From Clitoria ternatea (taxonomy: Eukaryota > Streptophyta > Magnoliopsida > Fabales > Fabaceae): a stretch of DNA of 64,000 bases. This document shows positions 1-11,467 of the stretch, piece by piece. Positions within the stretch are counted from its first letter, which is position 1; each line of letters opens with the position of its first letter. Location of the stretch: contig CM075675.1 in assembly GCA_037962975.1 (NCBI GenBank), positions 27,530,501 to 27,594,500 on the forward strand, read 5' to 3'. The notes beneath the pieces were generated by a model. It did no database searches. It saw only the letters and a program-made list of their open reading frames with translations, and was not told the DNA's origin. Position numbers and translations under genes: made by a program.

Positions 1-82
1 CTAATTGGCACTAGCTGTAAACTCTGACTGTATCTCTCTATTTTTCTCCTCTCTCTTTTGTCTCTGGGGTTCTCTATTTTAA

Positions 83-176
83 GAGCCAAGGGGTGGGTTG
101 CCTAAGAAGCAAAAATCATGATTTTAGGGAGCCAAGGGGTGGGTTGCCTAAGAAGCAAAAATCATGATTTTAGGGA
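83..176. repeat. 46-bp direct tandem duplication
   Basis: Two near-identical adjacent copies begin with GAGCCAAGGGGTGGG at about 83 and 129, so the period is 46 bp. The second copy runs straight into the GAA tract. No coding sense is apparent. Confidence 0.85.
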
Positions 177-178
177 GC

Positions 179-209
<31 letters not shown>

Positions 210-330
210 AAGAAGAAGAAGAAGAAGAAGAAGAAGAAGAAGAAGAAGAAGAAGAAGAAGAAGAAGAAGAAGAAGAAGAAGAAGAAGAAGAAGAAGAAGA
301 AGAAGAAGAAGAAGAAGAAGAAGAAGAAGA
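179..330. repeat. (GAA)n microsatellite, about 50 units
   Basis: About 150 bp of uninterrupted AAG/GAA triplets. Open frames through it encode only homopolymeric Arg or Leu runs and are not genes. A purine-only tract of this length can form triplex DNA; that property is known for GAA tracts and was not measured here. Confidence 0.97.
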
Positions 331-360
331 ACGCCTTCTAACATTTCTATTTTTGTTTAA

Positions 361-1540
361 AATAATAATAATAATAAAATAAAAAAAAAGATAATGATAA
401 ACAATTTTTTAAAAAAAACTTTAATTTTGTTTTTTTGTTATTATTAAAAAAATGGTGTTCACAATGGACACATGTCAACTACGTGACATTGATGAGGTGG
501 CACATACGTTAACCACCTCATCAGTTAACAACCAAACCTAACGTTTCCTTAATAAACCCTATAATATTTTAAGGGTCAAAATTGTAGGTTCTTTTAAGGT
601 TTTTTTTTTCTAAACTCTAAACTTTAAGAGGACTAAAAATATATTTTAGCCTATATATATATATATATATAGGATTTGCTCACATCCACAAGTGACACAC
701 TTTGGCGGAGGAATATAGCACATAGTCACGCACAATGATATCACACTTCAATTTCAAACAAACTCACTGATTTCAACAATTGATTTATGGAATAGGAAAT
801 ATATATGCATAATCTAGTCGATTTGGTCCAACTTGACTGAGTCACCGATTTTTAACCTTAATTAGTTAATTCACATAAGTTCATATCACTTCACGTTCAT
901 ATTTGATCTTGATAGCCACCCGGACTAATTACCAGGCCGATTCACCAATTTTTCAATCTAACCAATTGGTCTGATCTGATTTTTTCAATAATGATTGTTT
1001 GGATTTTAAAATTCTAGTAATTTTAAAATTCATATAATTTTTGTAAGGGAGTTCCAATATAACTAAGAATGAAGAATTTAAGACTCGTGAGTTGCACCAT
1101 GTAAATATACAAATAAAGATAATTTTTAAAAAACTTTTTATGACAAATATATTCATATGAATATATTCAATATATTTATAAGAGATAGAGTATATGTCAC
1201 GCTAATTAATATAAATACGGGGAAAAAATTTTAAATTTTTTCACATCCGTCCCATGATGTCCCCACATGACTATACAGGGCCCCATTAACATATCCTAGG
1301 CTTGAGAGCACCAGAATTGCTTAAAGAAAATTTTTTAGCACGCTCGTTTCCTATACATTGCTCAGTAATTTATGTCAAATCGGAGTTACACAACTTCAAT
1401 TGAGATGAATCTAATTGGTACACCTCCACAATATAAATACCTACAATTGTTATGAAGAAGCCGAGGGACAATTATGTCCCGACTGCCTAATTCATGAAAT
1501 TGTAGAATCAGTCTAACTAAAATTTTTAGCTTGAACACCT
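361..1540. other. Non-coding AT-rich stretch with a dispersed-repeat candidate
   Basis: No supported gene. Positions about 440-650 end (minus sense) in GGCTAAAATATATTTTTAGT and contain TTAACG-type words. A similar layout lies in the last intron of the methyltransferase gene (about 9230-9680), so both may belong to one dispersed legume repeat family. A short (TA)n tract sits at 651-670. The remainder shows nothing recognisable. Confidence 0.35.
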
Positions 1541-3830
1541 TGTAACATTTTTGGCATAACTCGGGCTATTGACCTACGATTGACGCGATTTCAGAGGGAA
1601 AACGACCGCGATGAAATTGTCTACAACTTTTGGGAATGCAACAAAAACTAAATCAATGCTTAAGCGAAAATTAGCTAGCTTAAGTGAGATTTTTGCTCAA
1701 GCTCTCGCTTAAGCGAGATTTCGACAGCAATAGCAAATGTGAGGCTCGCTCAAGCAAAAATACTCTCGCTCGTGTGAAAATTTGGTAGAAACCACCCATT
1801 TGACACTTGCTTGAGCGAGGTTATCCTTGCTTGAGAGAGATTTATCTAGAAAACACCCCCAAACTCATACACAAGCTCGCTCAAGCGAGAATTGGCTCAC
1901 TTGAGCGAAGTATCAGCACTTAAACCATAAAACCAACTTCCAACCTATCTATTTTGCTCATTTCAACTCCGATTACTACGAAACTTCATGGGCACTATGT
2001 TTTTCCCATTCTGGAGCTGTTGGTGCAGTTCGTTTGCCAAAATTTCAAAATATGACCAAGATATGTACAAAATAATGTTTTGACCATTTCAAAGCTATAA
2101 CATATAACCTAGACATCATTTCTCAATGGAATTGGTCCGTTCCAATTCACACAAGTTCTAAATCATAAATATGACTTATTGGAACCATCCAGAGGTATCC
2201 AAACCTCACAAAATGCAATATGGCCTATCCAGTTCCAAATTATGCATAAAATCTACTTAAAACCATTACATTCTAACTTCACACCATCAATCCATATTTT
2301 GAATGCATAATCAAGTCCAACGCAATGCGTGTATAGTTCCTGCCCATTTTAATCATGTAAATACATCAAAGTGACAAAACTAAATTTCCTGGGCATAATG
2401 CATCAAATGCAGCTATATGAGACCACCATGGTCAACCACATCCAAGAATCAAAATAACATCACATAATCATCATATACATGATTCCAAAATATAATATAG
2501 GCTTCCATTGAAACCATCAGCTACCTAAATTCACTACACAGGGTATATGCATCATCAGAATAACTAAATACTAGAGTCAGTCAAGGCTACATCACCAAAA
2601 GTTATACAAGTATATGCAAAATGCCTCCTACACAACCATGGTGACATCTCACCAATCACTATCCAGTCCCACTGAAAAATAACCACATAATAAGGGTGAG
2701 CATATCATATATTAAATGACAGTTATTGAATCGAATCACAACTTATCCAATTCTATAGCATACATCACTAGATCATAATTTTTCAATTATAATCATTGTC
2801 ATTCAACATAATCACAATCCATTAGATATTCTCAATATCAATCAATCCATAGGCTATCACATTCTCGAATACATGTCAATATACACATTCAAACGGATTC
2901 AAATAAACATATAATATATAATTTTGCAACATAAAGACTCTCAGCCATATTTCAAATGATCTTAACTCTCAGTTGATCCAACCATTTTACTGGTACCAAA
3001 CCATTTGCCTCTCACGCAACACAATCACTCTCAGCAACAACGATAGTGTTGCAGGTTAGCCCCGAGTCCTACTCAATAGGCTTTCCTTAAGTCCCACCTA
3101 AGGTCTTTTGTGGAATCCTCGAAACCACCAATATAGAAATCTAATTTCATATTTTCTCATCAATAATAAGCATCTCATGCTATAGAATATCATTTATCCA
3201 ATCATTTACTTGCATCTCATGCAATAGAATTACATTATTTCAATCAATTCATTATATCTCATGCAATATAATAACATCAAATCAATCACTTTGCTACATC
3301 CCATGTAATTTAATAATAATACCATGGACGAAATCTATTACTGATCCGGTCCGGATACCGACCTCCATACTATGACGTCATCTTGACTATTCTGGAAGGT
3401 CAACCGGTATTACAGGTCAATATCCGGACTACCAAAATACCGTTCAAGGAGCTCTCCCTTCACCAGTTATCTGAGATAGTACCTTAGACACCTGATCCGC
3501 TCTCATTTTTCTGTTACTAACCGTTCGCTTATACTACGACAGGATAAATGGTTATACTACTTATCATGATTGATACCCTATACAGTGGAAGATGTTTATG
3601 TCACCCGTCGAAAGGTGCAAAGTACAACTACAGGAGCGATATATACTTATTATAAAACTTCGTTCATAAATTAAAATTTTTGTATGCATTCAATTCCAAT
3701 CTAAAATAATCTTAAAATTAAATTTATTTATTATATACTTATTATAAAACTTCGTTCATAAATTAAAATTATTTTAAAAATATTTGATATGATATAAATG
3801 GCCAAAAAGTCAAAATACATAATGTAACAA
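1540..3830 (-). mobile_element. LTR-derived sequence (family E, left copy)
   Basis: Non-coding sequence of LTR character. A block at about 1950-2060 (containing GAAACTTCATGGGCAC) recurs in the same orientation at about 63435-63550, next to the same palindrome type. The minus strand carries CTCACCCTTATTATG near 2690, resembling the ACTCACCCTT word in the Tekay-type LTRs of elements B and D. TGTAACA-like words occur near 1545 and 3825, but no matching target-site duplication was found, so the ends are only approximate. Confidence 0.4.
1660..1910. repeat. Cluster of CGCTTRAGCG palindromes
   Basis: At least six copies or variants of the self-complementary words CGCTTAAGCG and CGCTCAAGCG lie within 250 bp, often extended by CTC or GAG on the flanks. 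The same words recur at 22649-22680, 28869-28900, 35205-35280, 49385-49460 and 62709-63370. Confidence 0.85.
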
Positions 3831-4243
3831 TTTTATAAAGATAAAGTATGGGGATTAACGAATTATGAAATATTTTATTTAATATAGGTAATTAAATAGA
3901 CAAAAATAATACTTTTGTTTACTCTATCTTTAACTTGATAATATTCTTTCATTATATCAAGGCCGATATACACACACTAAGATGTGTGTAATCGATCAAT
4001 ACATATTTATTATATTTTATTATCACTATAGATCTTTTAAATTAATTTGATTTGATAAGTTTCGATTGTAATTAATATTTGTATTTTATTAATTTGAATA
4101 TAGTGTTTATATTGATTAATTTTTCACACTTAAAATAAATTGACCTTAAAATTCACAAAGGAGGAGCTTAAAAAATACTCAATAACATGACAAATGCATC
4201 ATAATTAAGTTGCATTAAAATGATTAAAAGAAAGAAAAACTAG
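2710..4243. other. Gene-free AT-rich sequence
   Basis: No coding region supported. Positions 3320-3640 are less AT-rich, with several CCGG-containing words (CCGGTCCGG, CCGGTATTACAGG), and may be another retroelement fragment. The rest is AT-rich filler. Confidence 0.3.
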
Positions 4244-5029
4244 CTAATCAACATTGAATAATCGATAAAAGAATTCTAACTCATGATCCAATCTACAGAA
4301 TTCACAAGAGTCAACTTCTTCATCTTCATCATTTAGAAATACCCATTTACCTTTTTTCATACGCCAACCATTGCAAGTGGCCTTAGAAGGACAAATAGGA
4401 GTTTGATTACGCATTGGGATTCCTTGTTTCCTCCATGTACATTCTGTCAAAATCAATTTTTGAACTTTTTCTTTGCATTTTGTAATACACTTGGACTTGC
4501 TTAATAAACGCATATGTTGAATTCCTTGTTTTCTTAATTTATCATCTTCTGAGGTCAATGAGATCATACCATACACATACGTTGCTTCCAGATGACCCTT
4601 TTGTGCAGCTATCTTCAATCTCTCGAGGCCACTAATCTTTCCATTCGGAAAGATAAACAATTCCCGTAAGCCTTCTCTGTATAAGCTATCTATATTATCA
4701 CTTTTCTTGCAACGTTCTAAGAAGGACAATTTTTTATCATTAGGATACCATTGGACTAATGGGAACTTGTCTAAAGAAGTATGTCGCAACACATACTTAT
4801 CTTCTGAAGCATTATGAAAATCCTTACAACACAATTTCATGTTATGAAGATCAGAGAAAGATTGAGATGCTACTCTTGCCACCACCTCTACCAACATTTC
4901 TTTTGGAAGAGATTTTATGCCAGTGGTACAAGAGGAACCATAATCATTTTGTTGTTTCTTGTTACTCATTTTCTTCATCAAACTTGAAATAACCATACTT
5001 GGATGATGTTGATAAAGGGTGTGATGCAT
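4244..5029 (-). CDS. F-box protein with Sel1-like segment (At2g35280-like type)
   Basis: Single-exon gene of 261 residues from the first ATG (5029). Internal ATGs at 4996 and 4969 are also plausible starts, because the F-box follows soon after. The F-box-like segment begins at IKSLPKEMLVEVVARVAS and continues through DLHNMKLCCKDF, as in plant F-box proteins that bind SKP1 in SCF ubiquitin ligases. A Sel1-like helical repeat follows (LKIAAQKGHLEATYVYGMIS). The C-terminus is Cys-rich (CPSKATC and CEFC pairs in an acidic context), typical of this expanded plant family. A TATA-like box lies about 75 bp upstream. The frame is intact. Substrate and expression are unknown. Family assignment is by recognition; the role in ubiquitination is inferred. 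Confidence 0.85.
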   Translation of the reverse strand: MHHTLYQHHPSMVISSLMKKMSNKKQQNDYGSSCTTGIKSLPKEMLVEVVARVASQSFSDLHNMKLCCKDFHNASEDKYVLRHTSLDKFPLVQWYPNDKKLSFLERCKKSDNIDSLYREGLRELFIFPNGKISGLERLKIAAQKGHLEATYVYGMISLTSEDDKLRKQGIQHMRLLSKSKCITKCKEKVQKLILTECTWRKQGIPMRNQTPICPSKATCNGWRMKKGKWVFLNDEDEEVDSCEFCRLDHELEFFYRLFNVD

Positions 5030-5100
5030 GCTTATATATGGGTTTTGGTGGGAATATTTCAAAAACTTGATAGGTAATTGATTCTAATAGAAAATGGCTG

Positions 5101-5112
5101 ATATATTTATAG
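5101..5112 (-). promoter_or_regulatory. TATA-like box of the F-box gene
   Basis: The minus strand reads CTATAAATATAT about 75 bp upstream of the first ATG, a normal distance for a plant TATA box with a short leader. Prediction only. Confidence 0.45.
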
Positions 5113-5490
5113 TTTATCTTTGATATAATTTGTTTATATGGTATTATTATTATTTTAAATTATACGTATACATATCAAAGATCAAAACAGAATTCTAATT
5201 TGTCTATAATTTTATCATCGATAAATAATAATAATCCAATACGAAGATATAGGATATCCAAAACCTTAAAGTTTTGCTATATCTACTCATAGATAATAGA
5301 TAATAATTTATAATTGATATAATTTGTTGATATAGTATATAATTATAATCGTATCTTCCAATGTTATTATATAAAAAATAATCAACAAAGTAAAAACATA
5401 CACGTTTTATATGATTTATGCAGTTATATCTTGTTTTAATATACGAATGCATATAGTTATCCTTTTGGTAACAATATCTTTTTTCTTATG

Positions 5491-5550
<60 letters not shown>

Positions 5551-5983
5551 GGAATGCATAATCATATTATATTATTTTATATGAATGAGATTATTTTGGA
5601 TAATTATACATTGGCTCTTTTTAATTAATATTATACGTTAATTTGAATAAAATTATTTGGAAAATTTAAATAATCAATTATCAATTATCAAGTATAGGTA
5701 TTAAATAATTCCATTTTTTTAGTGTAAATTGAATGTATAATAATCGATCATTAATCTTATTTTTAAGTATTTTTTTATTTGATTATTACATTAGAATAAA
5801 GAAAATAATGACTCACTTATATATTTTCATGAAGATTAAAATAAAAATAAAAATACTTATATTAATAATTATTTTTTAAAAAAATATATAACTTTTTCGT
5901 AAATAAGATACATCTCAAACAAGGGACTGAAAAAGGTTCTCGTCGGCGTCGGCAGCGGCAGCGGCAGCGGCGAACCTGGTGGA
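5113..5983. other. Divergent intergenic region between F-box and methyltransferase genes
   Basis: Very AT-rich, with a long (TA)n microsatellite at 5502-5547 and no supported coding region. The last 50 bp change abruptly to GC-rich GGCAGC triplets, forming the leader of the methyltransferase gene. ATATATAA at about 5884 is a possible TATA element for that gene. Confidence 0.5.
5502..5547. repeat. (TA)n microsatellite
   Basis: About 46 bp of uninterrupted TA dinucleotides. Confidence 0.95.
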
Positions 5984-8900
5984 ATGGAACCCGCAGAAGA
6001 GGGGCCACTGCCACACGCATTCCTTCAATTCTTGGAGGCCAATGGGCTCGATCCGTCTATTTATACTGCAATTGATTCCACTCCAAGATTCATTCGGTAA
6101 CATCTCTCTCTCTTTCCTCCAGAATCTGGCTCTTTTTACTTCAATCGTTTCTCAAACTATATAATATTGGGCGTCGAAAGGTTGAAACCCGGTTGCGAAG
6201 CATGTCTTGAAGAGGTTGAAGCAGAGGTGAATTGCAAAATTGAAAAATTAGAATGGTTGCCAGGGTTTTACTCTCTTCCACCTCACATTCAAATTGCTGG
6301 CTCCAGGGCCTATCGAGAAGGCAAGGTAAGTCATCAAAAATTGTTTTCCCAATTTTTTTTTTGTCAATTTTTAAAATCTCTAACGCAATTTAAATTGGAA
6401 ATACTTATATTCACGTTTAACCCTTCGAAATCAATTTTATCCAAGTTTAAAGTGTAAAGACACTTAGTGCACGGCTGATTACGGCTTATTTGAATAAATA
6501 GTCACATAGTTTTTGGGCTTCTTGGTGGGGTTTTTATAGGAAAAATAGGAAGGGAATATTTCATAATAATTATCGTTGCCAAACAGAAAGCTTAGGTATT
6601 TTGGATTTCTCTGCCACTTTTTAAGTTTTTATGACTGGTTGAGTTGTATCAGATATATGGAATTGATGCATCTTCAGGAGCTGCTGTTATGGCATTAAAT
6701 ATATCACCTGGGGATCATGTCCTGGACCTGTGTGCTGCTCCTGGTAGATATTTCTTTCTTTGGCCCTTTATGCCTGTACACTTTGTCCTCCTATTGATTA
6801 TAACTAGGCTGAAAAATAAATGATTTTGAGATTAAGATTGCTTTATTTGAGGAAGAAAATATATAAAATTGCTAGGTCTCAATGATGATTTTACATTGTC
6901 TTTCAGATGTTTTTATTGAAAGAGCAACTTTAACTTTATATGCAACTCAATGAATTGCTAGAGTAATGATTTGTCAATTTTAATGGTATTGATTCAAATT
7001 TAATTTCCAGGTGCTAAACTTTGTATGATACTTGACCTTCTTGATGATTCGGGTTCTGTAACTGGAGTAGATGTTGCACGGCATCGCTTGGCAGCATCTA
7101 GAACAATGCTGCAGAAATATAAATTGGGGGATCGATGTCGGCTTTTTGTTGCTGATGGAACAACATTTTCGGTTATTCCTAGCAGATTTGATATGGACTG
7201 TGAATCATGTAAATTGAATTTTAAGTTGTTATAGAAATGGTTTATCCTGGAATGTGACACTGCAAATTGAATATTTTACTTATTAATCAGTATCGCCTGT
7301 TTTTGATATGTTTTCATTCTATCAAGTATCAAACAGGTGAGTCTGGATTGGGAAAAAGCATGGATGTGTTCAAGGAATGGACAGCTAGAAGACCATGGAA
7401 AGAGAGGAAAAGGGCAAATAAAAGTTGTACTCGACTATTGGTGTCTAGGTCTCAGCCTCCTGAACTAATATATTATGGACAACATTCTGGAGTTGTTGGT
7501 CTTACTAAAGGGGAACTATATAAGTCATTATCTGACAATGAGATCGCAAACCATGGCTATGACAAGGTTGTTCCTTTTTAAGAATTTATCTTGCATAGTT
7601 CTTTACTTGCCTCTACTCTGAAAATTTGATTAACTATTGGGACTTGATATAGGTCCTCGTGGATGCAGAGTGCACTCACGATGGTTCAGTTAAACATATT
7701 CAGAAGTTTGAGCATTGGGGTTGGAGGACTATTGAACGCCGTGTACTAGATGCTGAGAGGACTGATGACTTGCATGTTCTTCAGGTAAGTGATTTATTGT
7801 TCTCACTATTCATTAATAACTTAACTGAATTATCATCTTTAATTTTTTCCTCTTGCACATTCTGAAACACTGCCATCTAAGAATTAGCACAGATTGGGTA
7901 TTCATGAGATAATCCAGGATTATTGATTTTGTTGGTACTTGGTGTCCGTCTGTCAGATACTGAATTTTGAGTGTTTTTACTTTTGGACAGAAAGTCGTTT
8001 TAAGGGTAATAAATATATCAATTATGGATTGATTTGAGGCACCCCTTAGAGTTTCCAATCCTCCAAACAGACCATAAATGTTAAGGCATGCACAAGGATG
8101 GACAACTAATTGTTTGATGATATGTTTGGGGCTTTGGGCGGTTAAGAGGATGAAACAAGGACACAGGGCGTGCAGCATTACCCTTAGACCACACCAAAAA
8201 ATAATAGAGAAATAGGGAAAACAAGTAATATTTACTCAAGGTCACTAACAGAAATAGGAGGGAAGACTTCATTTTTCAAATAGCGCAGGCTATAAGGGAG
8301 TATGGATTTAAGCTTGTTCTTGTGAATGTCATCTTATTTTCTGCAATGTGGTAGTATACCATCTATTCTGTTTCATGTTCATATAGTAAAATGTTACTGC
8401 CGTATTTATACCCAAAAGAAAAAAAATCATGAGATTTCTGAAAATATATTGGAGAACATTCCTATTACCATTGTCAGCATAACTCTTCTCTTGCATGCCA
8501 GAGAAGTTGTAGAATCGTATCACCTTATTTTGACACACGTACCGTTTGTCTGGCTACAGCTGAATCTTCTCACGAATGGTTTCAGACTGCTAAAAGTTGG
8601 AGGGTCCCTTATCTACAGCACTTGCAGGTATCTTTTACTTTTTGTAACTTTTTTGCTCTTTTAAATGTAGTCAGTATACAGGAGCTCTATCATTTGTCAT
8701 TTCATTTTATTCTAATTCTAAGAAATACCTTGTTTGTTGATTAGCTTAACTGTTGCTCAGAATGAAGATGTGGTGGAACAATTCTTGAAGGAAAACAGAA
8801 CTGCTGGTAGGGACTCCATGCTTCAATTTATTTATGGTGTGAAAATGATGCCTGCATTATTCATTAATTCTATTTTTCCATGTTTTTATTTCCTGTTATC

Positions 8901-9953
8901 CATTTATGATTAGCATTTCTACTGTGTTTGTTTCTTGTCAAATGTTATGCGTTTCTCTTCTAGAAATTCCCCAGTCTTAGATGCTTACCTCTATCCTGAA
9001 ACTTTCTTACCCTCTTCCCCCCAACCTCTTCTTTTTTGGAGGAAAAACGTTCTGGTTGAATGTGAAATTGTCACATTACAAAATTATCAACTTTGTCAGG
9101 TGGAACTTCTTGCTCTTTCTTTCGTATTTCGGTGGACACATTAACTTGCAAAAGTTGGTGATGTAGGTATAAATAAGGATATAAAAAAGGGAGTTGAGAA
9201 TATTAGTTAGCGGGGTTAATTTGATATATATAGGACCTTTCTGTTTAATTTTTATTTACTCCATTAACGAAGTCATGACGTGATAGATGAACATTGCACA
9301 TAGCGTCGCGACCATGTCCTCATTTACTGATTGTACATCACCATCACACGTTTAGATACTGATGACATGGAAATTGCTGAGTAAGTGGTCATTTGGGTAG
9401 CAGGTCATGGGTTCAATCCTCATACAATGCACTTTTTTTTTAATTTTTAATTTTACCTATCAACCAATAAACATTTAACTGACACGGGTAGTCATATTAG
9501 TAGGGTTAATGACATGAAAGACATCCATTAATGAAGTTAATAAAAATGGACAAAGAGAATCTAACTAAAACATTTTAAAAGATATGAGACCTAATCGATG
9601 AAAAAATGAAGTTAAAGGTTTAACTTGAAATTTATTAAAAAATTAAAGGATTGTAATAGTGATTTAGCCTAATTAAAAATTGAAAGCAAAAAACTTATTT
9701 ATTAGAGGAGTTTAGTGAGGTTAGTTTTTCGTAGTGGTACCCCTCGAGTCATATATGTTGTATTGTCCTTTAGATGTTTCTTCATCTTATGCTTATGCAA
9801 CTCTTATTTAAATCTGCAGAGTTGACGGAGATAGATGCTGCTAGAAATTGGCCTTGCAAGGGTGGTCGCATACCAAAAACATGTCGATTTGACCCTTTGA
9901 CATCACAAACTAGTGGACTCTTTGTAGCTAAGTTCACAAAAGTTGTCATTTGA
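5984..9953 (+). CDS. NOL1/NOP2/Sun-family RNA (cytosine-5) methyltransferase, nine exons
   Basis: Complete intron-containing gene. Exons: 5984-6096, 6181-6325, 6653-6743, 7011-7208, 7337-7566, 7653-7784, 8560-8627, 8745-8806 and 9820-9953. They total 1173 nt and give 390 residues; every intron is GT-AG and the frame is kept throughout. The product is an SAM-dependent enzyme that puts methyl groups on C5 of cytosine in RNA. The SAM-binding motif is DLCAAPGAK (residues 111-119), followed by GVDVARHRL. The two family cysteines are present: motif IV DAECT (Cys266) and motif VI YSTCS (Cys325). ATG 5984 is the only upstream start in frame, at the end of a GC-rich leader. The intron 5 donor (GTTGTT) is weak. 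The DAECTHDGS variant of motif IV recalls the plant At5g66180-type branch (from memory). The exact RNA target cannot be told. An insertion-like repeat sits in the last intron. Confidence 0.9.
9230..9680. repeat. Repeat-like insertion in the last methyltransferase intron
   Basis: The segment ends, in minus sense, with GGCTAAATCACTATTACAAT, a pattern like that at 440-650. It holds an isolated GGTTCAATCCT word resembling a Pol III B box, without a convincing A box. No terminal inverted repeats or target duplication were identified. Intron 8 is about 1.0 kb; most others in the gene are about 80-330 bp, apart from the 775-bp intron 6. Confidence 0.35.
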
Positions 9954-11169
9954 TCTTCTATTTATGTCGTCAGATATGCTTTTCAAATCCCTACATCTAC
10001 TCTAACCCGTCATTTCTGTTGTAAAAAAGTGTTGGAAAATATTAGATAAAAAAAATAGTTTGAAAGACTTTGCCCCTTATCATATTAGAAAATAGAACAT
10101 AAGTTTGGCGGTTTGTGGTTACACACATTTTCATACTCTATGAAGTAACTATTATAACACTTTAATACTGAAGGGTGGCTTAATAGTATATTTATGATAG
10201 GTTTTGATATTATATTAAATTTTAGATATTTAATTGAAGTCAACCTTAAAAATTAGTTTATAAAATAAAAATTATTTTTATTTAATATATTATTAATTGA
10301 TTATATCTCTAGGCAACATCAATATCCATAAAAATATTTATAATTTTCGTAGATGTCCATTTCATGGGATAGATTGTATTTATGGGAATCTAGGATGTAG
10401 GTTGTTTTTTTTGGCACCTAAAGCCTGATGTTAAATTTTCATTATTTTTGGTCCCTATATTTAAAAAATAGGATGAACTTTATCTTATTTTTGAAACATA
10501 GAGATAAAAAATAATGAAAATTTAACACAAGGATCAATTCTAAAACACAACGACTTAGAACATATTTAATACACTTTTTAAAGAACATTCTACAAAAATT
10601 CTTTGGTAGCATTAATAAACATAAGGGCAATAAGGTCCTCACACTTGATGAATTCTTTTACCCCTTCCTCATTTTTCTATTTTAACTCTGTTTTACTATT
10701 TTTAATATGCTTATTTCTAAAACATCCCTTATTCTCACGACATTTCTTGTGAAACATCCTTTATTGTTTCACCCTTTATTTTCCCCATCCTTCTCTTTTT
10801 TCTATCAAACCATTTTTTTCACCACGTCAAGCAAAATGGAATCACACAAAAGTGAGGGCGGGGATGACTGGAATTTATGAGGTGTAATGGTTTGTGATGG
10901 TATGAAAGATAAAAGACTAAAATAATAATTTAACCACTTTTTAAATTCAAAAGTAGATTTTACGTCTAGGTTTTAGAATCTAAATTTAAATACTAATAAT
11001 TTATTTATTTTACCAAATATCATGATATAAAAGGTGTAGTATCTTCATTTATGTTAAAGATATCAAATTAGTATTAGTTCAATTTTAGTAATATATTAAC
11101 ATTATATATTGATACATGTCATAGTATTTTCAAACGTAGTTAGATTTAAGGTAAAATTTGTTTTATATT
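9954..11169. other. Gene-free AT-rich stretch
   Basis: Downstream region of the methyltransferase gene. No coding region, RNA gene or repeat structure could be supported. Confidence 0.4.
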
Positions 11170-11467
11170 GTATTCAATCTTAACCAAGGTCATAACATCA
11201 ACCCCAAACGTTGGCTTGAAAGACGTTTCATTTGTTGAAGCCTAAAGGGTTGTTCTATAAGCCCACAACACATGCTCTAGTTCCTCAACCCATTTTCCTT
11301 TGGCCTCTCCGAGCTTGGTCTTTAATCCTTTCAAAATCTTTCAGTTAGTTACTTTGACTTGGTCATTCGTTCGAGGGTGTCTAATTGATGAGAGATTTGT
11401 TAAATTTTGAGACAAGCTAACAGAGACTTGAACCCTTTATTAATAAACTAGGTTTTCTTGTCAATGT
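11170..11467 (-). pseudogene. Tat-lineage Ty3/gypsy integrase, C-terminal fragment
   Basis: The minus strand, read across several frames, gives recognisable integrase pieces such as GEAKGKWVEELEHVLWAYRT and STNETSFKPTFGVD, matching the plant Tat/Athila-type integrase core. Stops and frameshifts abound. It is the downstream part of the element whose other pieces lie at 15173-17143, 34450-34895 and 51976-52025. It is cut at 11468 by insertion of the solo LTR. Confidence 0.7.

Noticed and set aside
118..360. 80-codon ORF of poly-Arg and its antisense poly-Leu ORF
   Set aside because: Pure products of the (GAA)n microsatellite.
9360..9430. tRNA-derived SINE
   Set aside because: Only a B-box-like word is present; no A box at the right distance, no poly(A)/T tail with target duplication.
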